Shown here piece after piece: positions 34,081-42,629 of a DNA stretch of 64,000 nucleotides. Source of the DNA: Micropruina sp. (GTDB lineage: Bacteria > Actinomycetota > Actinomycetes > Propionibacteriales > Propionibacteriaceae). Location: positions 124,001-188,000 of the forward strand of contig JADJVZ010000011.1 in the NCBI GenBank assembly GCA_016716635.1, written 5' to 3'. The notes beneath the pieces were generated by a model. It saw nothing but the letters and a program-made list of their open reading frames with translations. It made no database searches and was not told the origin of the DNA. Numbering within the stretch: position 1 is the first letter of the stretch; every line of letters begins with the position of its first letter. Position numbers and translations under genes: made by a program.

Positions 34081-35106
34081 ATGGCTGACACCAAGACTGT
34101 CGACGTCCTCGGCGGTTCGTCCAAGGCCGAGTTGCCGGGCGAGCTGTTCGACGCGCAGACCAACATCCCGCTGATCCACCAGGTGGTTGTCGCTCAGCAG
34201 GCCGCGGCCCGCCAGGGCACGCATGCCACCAAGACCCGGGCCATGGTGTCCGGCGGTGGCAAGAAGCCGTGGCGCCAGAAGGGCACCGGCCGCGCCCGTC
34301 AGGGTTCGACCCGGGCCCCGCAGTGGACCGGCGGTGGGGTTTCCCACGGCCCGCAGCCGCGTGACTACTCCCAGCGCACGCCCAAGAAGATGATCGCCCT
34401 CGCTCTGCGCGGCGCGCTCTCCGATCGGGCCCGCGACGGCCGCGTTCACGTGGTCGAGTCGATCGTGACCGAGACGCCCTCCACCAAGAAGGCCCTTCAG
34501 GCCCTCGCGGCGGTCGCGGGTGGCAAAGTCCTGGTCGTCCTGCACCGCAGTGAGGACGTCGCCTGGCTGAGCCTGCGCAACGTCCCCACGATCCACGCTC
34601 TCGCGGTTGACCAGCTCAACGCCTACGACGTGCTCCGCGCTGACGACGTGGTCTTCACCACGACCGCGCTCGCCGCGTTCGTCGAAGGTCCGGCTAAGGG
34701 CAAGGCCGTCAAGGCCGTCGCCACCGAGGCCGAGGTTGTCGCCGCCATCGAGTCCTTGAAGGTTGAGAAGCCCGCCAAGGCTGAGAAGCCGGTGAAGGCG
34801 GAGAAGCCTGCGAAGGCCGAGAAGCCTGCGAAGGCCGAGAAGCCTGCGAAGGCCGCGAAGGTTGAGGCTCCCGCCGAGGCCGAGGTCGTCGAGGTCAAGG
34901 ACTTCGGCAAGGGTTCCTACGTCGGTGACGAGCCGCCGGCCGGGTTCGACATCAAGGGCAACGCGGACTCCATGAAGTTCCACACGCCCGAGTCGCCCTG
35001 GTACGGACGGACGATCGCCGAGGTCTGGTTCAACAGCGCCGAGGCCGCCGAGGCCGCTGGCTTCGTGAACGCTCAGACGAAGAAGGATAAGGAGGCGGAC
35101 AAGTGA
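34081..35106 (+). CDS. rplD: 50S ribosomal protein L4 with C-terminal extra module
   Basis: At 341 residues this L4 is about 120-130 longer than usual. Residues 1-220 are a normal L4, with the internal tunnel loop MVSGGGKKPWRQKGTGRARQG. A Lys/Ala/Glu/Pro linker (about 225-275) is built from near-identical KAEKPAK units. The last 60 residues form a small module, FDIKGNADSMKFHTPESPWYGRT then AEVWFNSAEAAEAAGF, which occurs almost unchanged at the C-terminus of L17 in this window. The pattern resembles Ada-type and related His/Cys mini-domains but without the cysteines. L4 binds 23S rRNA; the role of the extra module is unknown. Confidence 0.97.
   Translation: MADTKTVDVLGGSSKAELPGELFDAQTNIPLIHQVVVAQQAAARQGTHATKTRAMVSGGGKKPWRQKGTGRARQGSTRAPQWTGGGVSHGPQPRDYSQRTPKKMIALALRGALSDRARDGRVHVVESIVTETPSTKKALQALAAVAGGKVLVVLHRSEDVAWLSLRNVPTIHALAVDQLNAYDVLRADDVVFTTTALAAFVEGPAKGKAVKAVATEAEVVAAIESLKVEKPAKAEKPVKAEKPAKAEKPAKAEKPAKAAKVEAPAEAEVVEVKDFGKGSYVGDEPPAGFDIKGNADSMKFHTPESPWYGRTIAEVWFNSAEAAEAAGFVNAQTKKDKEADK
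34768..34860 (+). repeat. 18-bp tandem repeat in the rplD linker
   Basis: Units of 18 bp, GAGAAGCCTGCGAAGGCC and variants, encode the KAEKPAK-type linker of L4. Near identity at DNA level shows recent expansion or homogenisation by slippage, so linker length may vary between strains. Confidence 0.85.
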
Positions 35107-35411
35107 GTGACCTCAAGATCCGCGACCATCGCGACATTCTGCTCGCGCCGGTCGTGAGCGAGAAGAGCTACAGCCTTCTCGACGAGAACAAGTACACGTT
35201 CCTGGTCTCCCCTGACGCGAACAAGACCGAGATCAAGATCGCGGTCGAGAACGTTTTCAGCGTCAAGGTGATCGCGGTCAACACGATCAACCGTCAGGGC
35301 AAGAAGCGCCGCACGAAGTCCGGAGTTGGGCGTCGCCCCGACACCAAGCGGGCCATCGTGACGGTCGCCGAGGGCCAGCGCATCGACATCTTCTCCGCAC
35401 CCGGAGTCTGA
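35103..35411 (+). CDS. rplW: 50S ribosomal protein L23
   Basis: A 102-residue L23 starting at GTG that overlaps the rplD stop by 4 bp. The core RDILLAPVVSEKSYSLLDENKYTF and the tail AIVTVAEGQRIDIF are typical. It sits at the exit of the peptide tunnel, where it docks trigger factor and SRP. Confidence 0.98.
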   Translation: MSDLKIRDHRDILLAPVVSEKSYSLLDENKYTFLVSPDANKTEIKIAVENVFSVKVIAVNTINRQGKKRRTKSGVGRRPDTKRAIVTVAEGQRIDIFSAPGV

Positions 35412-35432
35412 GGGCGAAAGAGGTAACGAGAA

Positions 35433-36269
35433 ATGGGTATTCGTAAATACAAGCCGACTACGCCGGGCCGTCGTGGCTCGTCCGTGTCCGACTTTGCTGA
35501 GCTGACGCGCTCCACTCCGGAGAAGTCACTGCTCGTCCCGAAGTCGAAGACGGGTGGCCGTAACAACCAGGGTCGGATCACCACGCGTCACATCGGTGGT
35601 GGCCACAAGCAGGCCTACCGTTTGATTGACTTCAAGCGTTACGACAAGGACGGCGTGCCGGCCAAGGTCGCTCACATCGAGTACGACCCGAACCGCACCG
35701 CCCGCATCGCGCTGCTGCACTACGCGGACGGCGAGAAGCGCTACATCATCGCTCCGAACGGTCTCGTTCAGGGTGCGATGGTGGAGTCCGGTGAGGGTTC
35801 CGACATCAAGATCGGTAACAACCTCGCGCTGCGCAACATCCCGGTCGGTACGACGGTCCACGCTGTGGAGCTTCGTCCTGGCGGTGGCGCCAAGCTCGGC
35901 CGTTCGGCCGGTGCACGTATTCAGCTCGTGGCCCGTGAGGGCAAGTACGCGACGCTCCGCATGCCGTCCGGTGAGATGCGCATGGTGGACGTTCGGTGCC
36001 GCGCGAGCGTGGGCGAGGTCGGCAACGCCGAGCAGTCCAACATCAACTGGGGCAAGGCAGGCCGCAACCGCTGGAAGGGCATCCGCCCGACCGTGCGTGG
36101 CGTTGTCATGAACCCGATCGACCATCCGCACGGCGGTGGCGAAGGCCGGACCTCCGGTGGCCGTCATCCGGTTACCCCGTGGGGCAAGCCGGAAGGCCGT
36201 ACTCGTGACAAGAACAAGGCGAGCTCCAAGCTCATCATTCGCCGCCGCAAGGCCGGCAAGAAGCGCTGA
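35433..36269 (+). CDS. rplB: 50S ribosomal protein L2
   Basis: A 278-residue L2 with GIRKYKPTTPGRRGSSVSDF at the N-terminus and the highly conserved C-terminal NPIDHPHGGGEGRT segment, whose His is close to the peptidyl-transferase centre. Length is standard. Preceded by AAAGAGG. Confidence 0.98.
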   Translation: MGIRKYKPTTPGRRGSSVSDFAELTRSTPEKSLLVPKSKTGGRNNQGRITTRHIGGGHKQAYRLIDFKRYDKDGVPAKVAHIEYDPNRTARIALLHYADGEKRYIIAPNGLVQGAMVESGEGSDIKIGNNLALRNIPVGTTVHAVELRPGGGAKLGRSAGARIQLVAREGKYATLRMPSGEMRMVDVRCRASVGEVGNAEQSNINWGKAGRNRWKGIRPTVRGVVMNPIDHPHGGGEGRTSGGRHPVTPWGKPEGRTRDKNKASSKLIIRRRKAGKKR

Positions 36270-36290
36270 TTGGGCAGGTGAGAGGACAAA

Positions 36291-36572
36291 ATGCCACGCA
36301 GCCTGAAGAAGGGCCCCTTCGTCGACGAGCATCTCGCGAAGAAGGTTGAAACCCAGAACACCAAGGGCACGAAGACGGTGATCAAGACCTGGTCGCGTCG
36401 CTCGATGATTACCCCGGAGTTCCTCGGTCACACGATCGCTGTGCACGACGGACGTAAGCACATCCCGGTGTTCGTTACCGAGTCCATGATCGGTCACAAG
36501 TTGGGCGAATTCGCTCCGACGCGGACCTATCGCGGTCACATCAAGGAAGACAAGAAGTCGCGCCGCCGCTGA
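36291..36572 (+). CDS. rpsS: 30S ribosomal protein S19
   Basis: A 93-residue S19 (MPRSLKKGPFVDEHLAKKVE, with VGHKLGEFAPTRTYRGH-like C-terminal region). It binds the 30S head with S13, near the A-site tRNA. Standard size and position after rplB. Confidence 0.98.
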   Translation: MPRSLKKGPFVDEHLAKKVETQNTKGTKTVIKTWSRRSMITPEFLGHTIAVHDGRKHIPVFVTESMIGHKLGEFAPTRTYRGHIKEDKKSRRR

Positions 36573-36590
36573 GCGGGCACGAGAAGAGGA

Positions 36591-36992
36591 ATGATGAGCA
36601 ACAAGGAAGAGCGACCCAGCCGTCGCAGCGCCCTGCTCGGCGATCGCCCCGGCTCGTACGCGATCGCGCGTGGGATTCGGATGTCGGCGTCGAAGGTGCG
36701 TCGTGTGGTGGACCAGGTCCGCGGCATGGACGCGACAACGGCACTTGATGTGCTGAAGTTCGCCCCCCAGGCGGCCTCCGAGCCGGTGTACAAGGTGGTC
36801 GCCTCGGCGATCGCTAACGCTGAGCACACTGAGAGCCTTCGGGCCAACGACCTGTACATCTCGACCGCTTATGTGGACGAGGCACAGACCCTGCGCCGGA
36901 TTCGTCCGCGCGCCAAGGGTTCGGCATCCCGAATCCTCAAGCGTGGCAGCCACATCACTGTGGTTGTCGAACCTAGGACGAAGGGAGCCTGA
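36591..36992 (+). CDS. rplV: 50S ribosomal protein L22
   Basis: A 133-residue L22. Two adjacent ATGs (36591 and 36594) are possible starts; the Shine-Dalgarno-like AGAGGA is very close to both. The core ARGIRMSASKVRRVVDQVRGMD and the beta-hairpin arm that lines the exit tunnel (RIRPRAKGSASRILKRGSHITVVV) are conserved. Confidence 0.97.
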   Translation: MMSNKEERPSRRSALLGDRPGSYAIARGIRMSASKVRRVVDQVRGMDATTALDVLKFAPQAASEPVYKVVASAIANAEHTESLRANDLYISTAYVDEAQTLRRIRPRAKGSASRILKRGSHITVVVEPRTKGA

Positions 36993-36994
36993 GC

Positions 36995-37819
36995 ATGGGC
37001 CAGAAGATCAATCCCATTGGCTTCCGCCTGGGCATCACGACCGATCACACCACCCGGTGGTACGCCGACAAGCAGTACTCCGAGTTCGTGAAAGAGGACG
37101 TGGAGATCCGCAAGTACATCCACAAGACGCTGGAGCGCGCGGGGATTTCCTCCGTCGAGATCGAGCGTCGCAGCGAGCGGGTGACCATCTACCTGTACGC
37201 CGCGCGTCCGGGCATCGTCATCGGCCGTAACGGCGCCGAGGCCGAGCGTGTTCGCGCCGAGCTCGAGAAGCTCACCAGCAAGCAGGTTCAGCTGAACATT
37301 CTTGAGGTGAAGAGCCCCGAGACGGACGCTCAGCTGGTCGCTCAGGGCATCGCCGAGCAGCTGGGGGCCCGCGTGGCCTTCCGCCGTGCGATGCGCAAGG
37401 CACAGCAGACCGCCATGCGTTCGGGTGCCCTTGGCATCAAGATCAAGTGCTCCGGTCGTCTGGGTGGCGCTGAGATGAGCCGCTCGGAGTTCTACCGGGA
37501 CGGACGGGTGCCCCTGCACACGCTCCGCGCCGACATCGACTACGGGTTCTACGAGGCCAAGACGACCTTCGGTCGCATCGGTGTCAAGGTGTGGATCTAC
37601 AAGGGTGACGTCACCGGCAACCGCGCCGAGCGCACCGCCCAGAAGGCAGCCCGTGCGGCCGCCGGTGGGCGTGGCCGTCCGCAACGTGGTGGCCCGCGTC
37701 GTGATGGCGCTGGCGCTGGACGTCCCGACCGTGGCGCCGAGCGCGGCGGTCGTCGTCGCACCGATTCCGCTGCCGAGGGTGTCGCACCCGAGGCGGCCAG
37801 CGAGAACGCAGGAGCCTGA
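36995..37819 (+). CDS. rpsC: 30S ribosomal protein S3 with basic Gly/Arg-rich tail
   Basis: A 274-residue S3: the KH domain (IEIERRSERVTIYLYAARPGIVIGRNGAEAERVR) and the C-terminal S3 domain (GALGIKIKCSGRLGGAEMSR) are standard to about residue 215. The last 55 residues are a low-complexity tail rich in Gly, Arg and Ala (GGRGRPQRGG, GRPDRGAERGG) ending acidic. Such tails are common in actinobacterial S3. It forms part of the mRNA entry channel helicase. Confidence 0.98.
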   Translation: MGQKINPIGFRLGITTDHTTRWYADKQYSEFVKEDVEIRKYIHKTLERAGISSVEIERRSERVTIYLYAARPGIVIGRNGAEAERVRAELEKLTSKQVQLNILEVKSPETDAQLVAQGIAEQLGARVAFRRAMRKAQQTAMRSGALGIKIKCSGRLGGAEMSRSEFYRDGRVPLHTLRADIDYGFYEAKTTFGRIGVKVWIYKGDVTGNRAERTAQKAARAAAGGRGRPQRGGPRRDGAGAGRPDRGAERGGRRRTDSAAEGVAPEAASENAGA

Positions 37820-37821
37820 TC

Positions 37822-38241
37822 ATGTTGATTCCTCGTCGTGTCAAGCACCGCAAGCAGCACCACCCCAGCCGGGATGGCGCCGCCAAGGGTGGCACCAAGC
37901 TCGCCTTCGGTGAGTACGGGATCCAGGCGCTCGAGTCCTCCTACCTGACCAACCGTCAGATCGAGAGCGCTCGTATCGCCATGACCCGTCACATCAAGCG
38001 TGGCGGCAAGGTCTGGATCAACGTCTACCCCGACCGCCCGATGACCAAGCACCCCGCCGAGTCCCGCATGGGTTCCGGTAAGGGTTCGCCGGAGTGGTGG
38101 ATCGCGAACATCAAGCCCGGACGCGTGTTGTTCGAGCTGTCCGGTGTGGCTGAGGACGTGGCCCGTGAGGCCATGCGTCTGGCCATTCATAAGCTGCCCT
38201 TCAAGGCACGCTTCATCAAGCGGGAAGCAGGTGAGATCTGA
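37822..38241 (+). CDS. rplP: 50S ribosomal protein L16
   Basis: A 139-residue L16 (MLIPRRVKHRKQHHPSRDGA, with KGSPEWWIANIKPGRVLFELSG). It organises the A-site and binds near the peptidyl-transferase centre. Its stop shares a base with the rpmC start (TGATG). Confidence 0.98.
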   Translation: MLIPRRVKHRKQHHPSRDGAAKGGTKLAFGEYGIQALESSYLTNRQIESARIAMTRHIKRGGKVWINVYPDRPMTKHPAESRMGSGKGSPEWWIANIKPGRVLFELSGVAEDVAREAMRLAIHKLPFKARFIKREAGEI

Positions 38242-38471
38242 TGGCGAAGGCATTGCAGGCGAACGATCTTCGTGGGCTGTCCCGCGCCGAGCTCAACAGC
38301 AAGGTCGTGGCGCTGAAAGAGGAGCTTTTCAGCCTCCGTTTCGCAGCAGCTACCGGCCAGCTCGAGACCCACGGCCGGCTCCGCGAGGTCCGCAAGGACA
38401 TCGCGCGCATCTACACGGTGATCCAAGAGCGCAACCTTGGCATCGTCCCCGACCCTGACCAGGAGAAGTGA
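38241..38471 (+). CDS. rpmC: 50S ribosomal protein L29
   Basis: A 76-residue L29: two helices, LRGLSRAELNSKVVALKEELFSLRF and RLREVRKDIARIYTVIQER. It sits beside L23 at the tunnel exit. Overlaps rplP by 1 base and rpsQ by 4. Confidence 0.97.
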   Translation: MAKALQANDLRGLSRAELNSKVVALKEELFSLRFAAATGQLETHGRLREVRKDIARIYTVIQERNLGIVPDPDQEK

Positions 38472-38779
38472 GTCAGACCATGGCTGACAAGAAGCAGACC
38501 AAGGCCGCCCCGGCGGCGGAGGCGATCGACCGCAGCGCACGCAAGGTGCGCGAGGGCGTCGTGGTGTCCGACAAGATGGACAAGACGGTTGTCGTGTCCA
38601 TCGAGCAGCGTGTGAAGCACCCGCTGTACGGCAAGGTCATGACCCGTAACGAGCGGCTCAAGGCGCACGACGAGGCCAATGCGGCCGGCGTCGGCGACCG
38701 GGTTCGCGTCATGGAAACTCGTCCGCTGTCGGCGTCAAAGCGCTGGCGCGTGATCGAGATCGTCGAGAAGGCCAAGTAA
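38468..38779 (+). CDS. rpsQ: 30S ribosomal protein S17
   Basis: A 103-residue S17 from the GTG at 38468, with an ATG at 38480 as alternative. The OB fold region RKVREGVVVSDKMDKTVVVSIEQRVKHPLYGK is standard; the first 20 residues are a Lys/Ala-rich extension common in actinobacteria. It binds 16S rRNA in the body of the 30S subunit. Confidence 0.96.
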   Translation: MSQTMADKKQTKAAPAAEAIDRSARKVREGVVVSDKMDKTVVVSIEQRVKHPLYGKVMTRNERLKAHDEANAAGVGDRVRVMETRPLSASKRWRVIEIVEKAK

Positions 38780-38795
38780 CTACCGTTCCGCCAGG

Positions 38796-38813
38796 CCCCG
38801 GCTGTAACCGGGG
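38796..38813 (+). other. Hairpin between rpsQ and rplN
   Basis: CCCCGG-CTGTAA-CCGGGG: a 6-bp perfect GC stem with a 6-nt loop in the 58-bp gap that separates the S10 from the spc operon. No T-run follows. It may mark the operon junction as a weak pause, processing or regulatory site. Confidence 0.55.
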
Positions 38814-38837
38814 AACCAGCGAGACAGAGGAGAAGAA

Positions 38838-39206
38838 ATGATCCAGCAGGAGTCGCGACTGAAGGTCGCCGACAACACCGGTGCAAAGGAACTACTTTGC
38901 ATCCGGGTTCTCGGTGGCTCGAAGCGTCGCTATGCCGGCCTTGGCGACCGCATCGTCGCCACGGTTAAGGACGCCATCCCCGGCGGAAACGTGAAGAAGG
39001 GTGACGTCGTCAAGGCGGTCATCGTTCGCACGGTCAAAGAGACCCGTCGTCCCGACGGTTCCTACATCAAGTTCGATGAGAACGCGGCTGTCATCCTGAA
39101 GGGCGACGGGGAGCCTCGCGGCACCCGCATCTTCGGTCCTGTCGGTCGCGAGCTGCGCGAGAAGAAGTACATGCGCATCATCTCGCTGGCTCCGGAGGTG
39201 ATCTGA
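38838..39206 (+). CDS. rplN: 50S ribosomal protein L14
   Basis: A 122-residue L14 (MIQQESRLKVADNTGAKELL, with PRGTRIFGPVGRELREKKYMRIISLAPEV). First gene of the spc operon, preceded by AGGAGAAG. It forms part of the bridge to the small subunit. Confidence 0.98.
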   Translation: MIQQESRLKVADNTGAKELLCIRVLGGSKRRYAGLGDRIVATVKDAIPGGNVKKGDVVKAVIVRTVKETRRPDGSYIKFDENAAVILKGDGEPRGTRIFGPVGRELREKKYMRIISLAPEVI

Positions 39207-39207
39207 C

Positions 39208-39588
39208 ATGGCAAACACGTTGCACGTGAAGAAGGGTGACCGCGTCAAGGTCATCGCGGGCAAGGACAAGGGTGTTGTCGGCGAGATCCTCGCCGTGAAC
39301 CCCGCGGCCGAGACCGTCGTTGTCGAGGGCGTGAACATCGTCAAGAAGCACGTCCGCGAGAACCCTCAGCAGACCAACGCGAACAAGCGTCAGAGCGGCA
39401 TCGTCACCACCGAGGCGCCGATCCACGCGTCCAACGTTCAGTTGGTCGTCACCGTGGACGGCAAGAAGGACGTCGTGACCCGCATCGGCTACGAGCGTCG
39501 TGAAGTCACCAAGAAGCGCACCGACGGCAGCGAGTACACCGCCTCCCGTAGCGTTCGCATCGCCAAGAAGACCGGGAAGGAGATCTGA
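39208..39588 (+). CDS. rplX: 50S ribosomal protein L24
   Basis: A 126-residue L24 with the KOW motif KKGDRVKVIAGKDKGVVGEIL and EGVNIVKKHVR. The C-terminal RRTDGSEYTASRS-like segment is an extension typical of actinobacteria. It starts large-subunit assembly near the tunnel exit. One base from rplN; its stop overlaps the rplE start. Confidence 0.97.
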   Translation: MANTLHVKKGDRVKVIAGKDKGVVGEILAVNPAAETVVVEGVNIVKKHVRENPQQTNANKRQSGIVTTEAPIHASNVQLVVTVDGKKDVVTRIGYERREVTKKRTDGSEYTASRSVRIAKKTGKEI

Positions 39589-40361
39589 TGCCCGCCGCAA
39601 GCAAGAGCAAGATCGCTCAGGCCAAGTCTGGCAAGAAGGCCGCCGCTCCGGTCACCCCCACCCGGGGTCCCGGTCGCGTGGTGCCGATGGAAGTCGCTGA
39701 AGGCAAGGTCGCGTCCCACGCGACCGGCATGCCGCGCCTGAAGAAGCGCTACCGCGAGGAAATCGCGCCGGCGCTGAACAAGGAGTTCGGCTACGAGAAC
39801 GTCATGCAGATCCCCGGTCTGACCAAAATTGTGGTCAACATGGGTGTTGGCGAGGCCGCTCGTGACTCCAAGGTCATCGACGGTGCCGTCAAGGACCTGA
39901 CGGCCATCACCGGCCAGCGTCCTGTCGTCACCAAGGCCCGCAAGTCGATCGCCCAGTTCAAGCTTCGCGAGGGCATGCCGATCGGCTGCCACGTGACGCT
40001 GCGCGGCGACCGCATGTGGGAGTTCACCGACCGGTTGCTGTCCTTGGCCCTGCCCCGTATCCGCGACTTCCGTGGCCTGTCGGCCCGCCAGTTCGACGGT
40101 CTGGGCAACTACACCTTCGGTCTGACCGAGCAGGTCATGTTCCACGAGATCGATCAAGACAGGATCGACCGCGTCCGGGGCATGGACATCACGTTCGTCA
40201 CCACCGCGACCAACGACGAGGAGGGGCGCGCGCTGCTCAAGGCGCTCGGCTTCCCGTTCAAGGCCACGGCTGATGATCCCCAGAAGGCCGCGCGCAAGAA
40301 GAGCGGCCCCATCGGCAAGGGCAAGAAGGCCTACAAGGCCTCTGCCAAGAAGAAGAAGTGA
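39588..40361 (+). CDS. rplE: 50S ribosomal protein L5 with extended ends
   Basis: At 257 residues this L5 is about 70 longer than usual. Residues 1-45 are an Ala/Lys-rich extension, the core begins at MPRLKKRYREEIAPALNKEFGYENVMQIP, and about 25 Lys-rich residues (ARKKSGPIGKGKKAYKAS) follow the core. The core regions GQRPVVTKARKSIAQFKLREGMPIG and IRDFRGL are typical. It binds 5S rRNA and contacts P-site tRNA. Confidence 0.97.
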   Translation: MPAASKSKIAQAKSGKKAAAPVTPTRGPGRVVPMEVAEGKVASHATGMPRLKKRYREEIAPALNKEFGYENVMQIPGLTKIVVNMGVGEAARDSKVIDGAVKDLTAITGQRPVVTKARKSIAQFKLREGMPIGCHVTLRGDRMWEFTDRLLSLALPRIRDFRGLSARQFDGLGNYTFGLTEQVMFHEIDQDRIDRVRGMDITFVTTATNDEEGRALLKALGFPFKATADDPQKAARKKSGPIGKGKKAYKASAKKKK

Positions 40362-40373
40362 GGCGCTAGCTAG

Positions 40374-40559
40374 ATGGCTAAGACAGCTCTGAAGGTCAAG
40401 CAGTCCCGCAAGCCGAAGTTCGCCGTTCGTGCGTACACGCGCTGCAACAAGTGCGGTCGTCCGAAGGCGGTCTTCCGCAAGTTCGGTCTGTGCCGCATCT
40501 GCGTCCGGGATCTGGCTCACCGCGGTGAGTTGCCCGGCGTGGTCAAGTCGTCCTGGTGA
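40374..40559 (+). CDS. rpsZ: 30S ribosomal protein S14, zinc-binding type Z
   Basis: A 61-residue S14 of the short zinc type: Cys24, Cys27, Cys40 and Cys43 form the ribbon (RCNKCGRPK and GLCRICVRDLAHRGELPG). Many actinobacteria also carry a longer zinc-free paralog elsewhere for zinc starvation; it is not in this window. Confidence 0.98.
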   Translation: MAKTALKVKQSRKPKFAVRAYTRCNKCGRPKAVFRKFGLCRICVRDLAHRGELPGVVKSSW

Positions 40560-40635
40560 CATCACCACGTAGTCAAAACAACAACCACGGCAGGTCCACC
40601 CTGGAAACCGCCGCGAGAAAGAGGCCCGACAAGCC

Positions 40636-41043
40636 ATGACCATGACCGATCCGATCGCAGACATGTTGACGCGTCTGCGGAACGCCAATCAGGCGTACCA
40701 CGATGCGACGTCGATGCCGCACAGCAAGATCAAGGTGGGAATCGCCGAGATCCTGACTGCGCAGGGTTACATCACGTCGTTTGAGGTGCTCGAGCCCCAA
40801 GAGGGCGAGGTTGGCAAGACCTTGAAGATCACCTTGAAGTACGGCGGCAATCGCGAGCGTTCCATCGCCGGCGTTCGTCGCATCTCAAAGCCCGGCCTGC
40901 GCGTTTACGCCAAGGCCAATGAGCTCCCGAAGGTTCTGGGCGGGATGGGCATTGCCATCATCTCGACGTCCCAGGGCCTGTTGACGGACAAAGAGGCCAA
41001 CAAGCGCAGCGTGGGCGGCGAAGTCCTCGCCTACGTCTGGTGA
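40636..41043 (+). CDS. rpsH: 30S ribosomal protein S8
   Basis: A 135-residue S8 (MTMTDPIADMLTRLRNANQA, with the C-terminal GIAIISTSQGLLTDKEA). In other bacteria S8 represses the spc operon by binding its mRNA. The 76-bp gap before it has no recognised signal other than the ribosome-binding site AGAAAGAGG. Confidence 0.98.
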   Translation: MTMTDPIADMLTRLRNANQAYHDATSMPHSKIKVGIAEILTAQGYITSFEVLEPQEGEVGKTLKITLKYGGNRERSIAGVRRISKPGLRVYAKANELPKVLGGMGIAIISTSQGLLTDKEANKRSVGGEVLAYVW

Positions 41044-41060
41044 TTGGGAGGAGCTGAAGA

Positions 41061-41606
41061 ATGTCTCGTATTGGAAGGCTTCCCATCGCCGTCCCGGCTG
41101 GTGTTGAGGTCAAGATCGACGGCGCAGACGTCGAGGTGAAGGGCCCCAAGGGCACCCTCACCCACACGCTGCCGTCGCCGATCACCATGGATCGCAACGC
41201 CGAAGGCCTCCTTGAGGTCACGCGTCCGGACGACGAGCGCCAGTCGCGCTCGTTGCACGGCCTCACTCGCACGCTGGTGTCCAACATGGTCATTGGTGTC
41301 ACGGCAGGCTATGAGAAGAAGCTTGAGATTGTGGGGGTCGGCTACCGCGTGGTGGCCAAGAGCCCGACTCAGCTTGAGTTTGCTCTCGGCTACAGCCACC
41401 CCATCACGGTCAACGCACCGGAGGGCATTACGTTCTCCGTGGAGAAGCCCACGGCCTTCACGGTCTACGGCATCGACAAGCAGGCCGTCGGCGAGGTGGC
41501 CGCCAACATTCGCAAACTCCGCAAGCCTGAGCCTTACAAGGGCAAGGGCGTGCGCTACTCCGGTGAACGTGTTCGCCGTAAGGTCGGAAAGGCGGGCAAG
41601 AAGTAA
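41061..41606 (+). CDS. rplF: 50S ribosomal protein L6
   Basis: A 181-residue L6 (MSRIGRLPIAVPAGVEVKID, with the C-terminal PEPYKGKGVRYSGERVRRKVGKAGKK). Located near the sarcin-ricin loop and the factor-binding site. Preceded by GGGAGGAG. Confidence 0.98.
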   Translation: MSRIGRLPIAVPAGVEVKIDGADVEVKGPKGTLTHTLPSPITMDRNAEGLLEVTRPDDERQSRSLHGLTRTLVSNMVIGVTAGYEKKLEIVGVGYRVVAKSPTQLEFALGYSHPITVNAPEGITFSVEKPTAFTVYGIDKQAVGEVAANIRKLRKPEPYKGKGVRYSGERVRRKVGKAGKK

Positions 41607-41989
41607 TGGCTATCTCGCTGTCCAAGAACAAGGGCATGGCCCCTCGTCTCAAGTCCAAGCTGCGCCGTCAGGTGCGTGCGCGGAAGAAGATCCACGGCAC
41701 ACCGGAGCGTCCGCGCTTGGTCGTCACTCGCTCTTCGCGTCACATCCTGGCGCAGGTGATCGACGACACGGTGGGTCTGACCCTCGCGTCCGCCTCAACG
41801 ATGGAAGCCGACCTGCGTGCGGCCGAGGGCAACAAAACTGTCCTGGCCACCCAGGTAGGCAAGCTCGTCGCGGACCGGGCCAAGAAGGCTGGAGTCGAGA
41901 AGGTCGTTTTCGACCGGGCCGGCAACGCCTACCACGGACGCATCGCTGCGCTCGCCGACGCGGCGCGCGAAGCCGGACTCGAATTCTGA
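41606..41989 (+). CDS. rplR: 50S ribosomal protein L18
   Basis: A 127-residue L18, starting in the rplF stop (TAATG). The basic N-terminus KNKGMAPRLKSKLRRQVRARKK and the core RLVVTRSSRHILAQVIDD and VVFDRAGNAYHGRIAALADAAREAGL are standard. It binds 5S rRNA. Confidence 0.98.
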   Translation: MAISLSKNKGMAPRLKSKLRRQVRARKKIHGTPERPRLVVTRSSRHILAQVIDDTVGLTLASASTMEADLRAAEGNKTVLATQVGKLVADRAKKAGVEKVVFDRAGNAYHGRIAALADAAREAGLEF

Positions 41990-42005
41990 GCGGAAAGGAC
42001 AAGGC

Positions 42006-42629
42006 ATGAACGGAAACTCCCGCCGCGGACCCCAAACTGGCGCGGCCGGTGGCGATCAGCCCCGCCGAGGCCGCGAGGATCGGCGTGGGCAGGCAGCTGT
42101 CCAAGAGAAGGAAAAGAGCAACTACCTCGAGCGGGTCGTTGCCATCAATCGTGTGGCCAAGGTCGTCCAGGGTGGACGTCGCTTCAGCTTTACGGCGCTC
42201 GTCGTCGTGGGCGACGGTGACGGCATGGTGGGCGTCGGCTACGGCAAGGCCAAGGAGGTGCCCGCGGCAATCGCCAAGGGTGTCGAGGAGGCGAAGAAGC
42301 ACTTCTTCCGCGTCCCCCGCATCCAGGGCACCATCCCGCACCCCGTCCAGGGTGAGAAGGCCGCCGGCGTGGTCATGCTGCGTCCGGCGTCCCCCGGTAC
42401 CGGTGTTATCGCGGGCGGTTCCGCTCGCGCGGTGCTGGAGTGCGCGGGCGTCCATGACGTGCTCGCCAAGTCCCTCGGGTCCGACAACGCGATCAACGTG
42501 GTTCACGCCACGGTGGCGGCGCTGAAGTCCCTCGAGGATCCCGAGTCTGTGGCCCTGCGCCGCGGGCTGCCCGTCCGCGACGTGGCCCCGGCCGCGCTGC
42601 TTCGGGCTCGCGAGGAGGGTCGTCACTGA
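42006..42629 (+). CDS. rpsE: 30S ribosomal protein S5
   Basis: A 207-residue S5: a 40-residue Arg/Gly-rich extension, then the double-stranded-RNA-binding-like domain (ERVVAINRVAKVVQGGRRFSF, VGVGYGKAKEVPAAI) and C-terminal S5 fold (PASPGTGVIAGGSARAVLECAGVHD). It lines the mRNA entry channel and affects accuracy. Confidence 0.98.
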   Translation: MNGNSRRGPQTGAAGGDQPRRGREDRRGQAAVQEKEKSNYLERVVAINRVAKVVQGGRRFSFTALVVVGDGDGMVGVGYGKAKEVPAAIAKGVEEAKKHFFRVPRIQGTIPHPVQGEKAAGVVMLRPASPGTGVIAGGSARAVLECAGVHDVLAKSLGSDNAINVVHATVAALKSLEDPESVALRRGLPVRDVAPAALLRAREEGRH

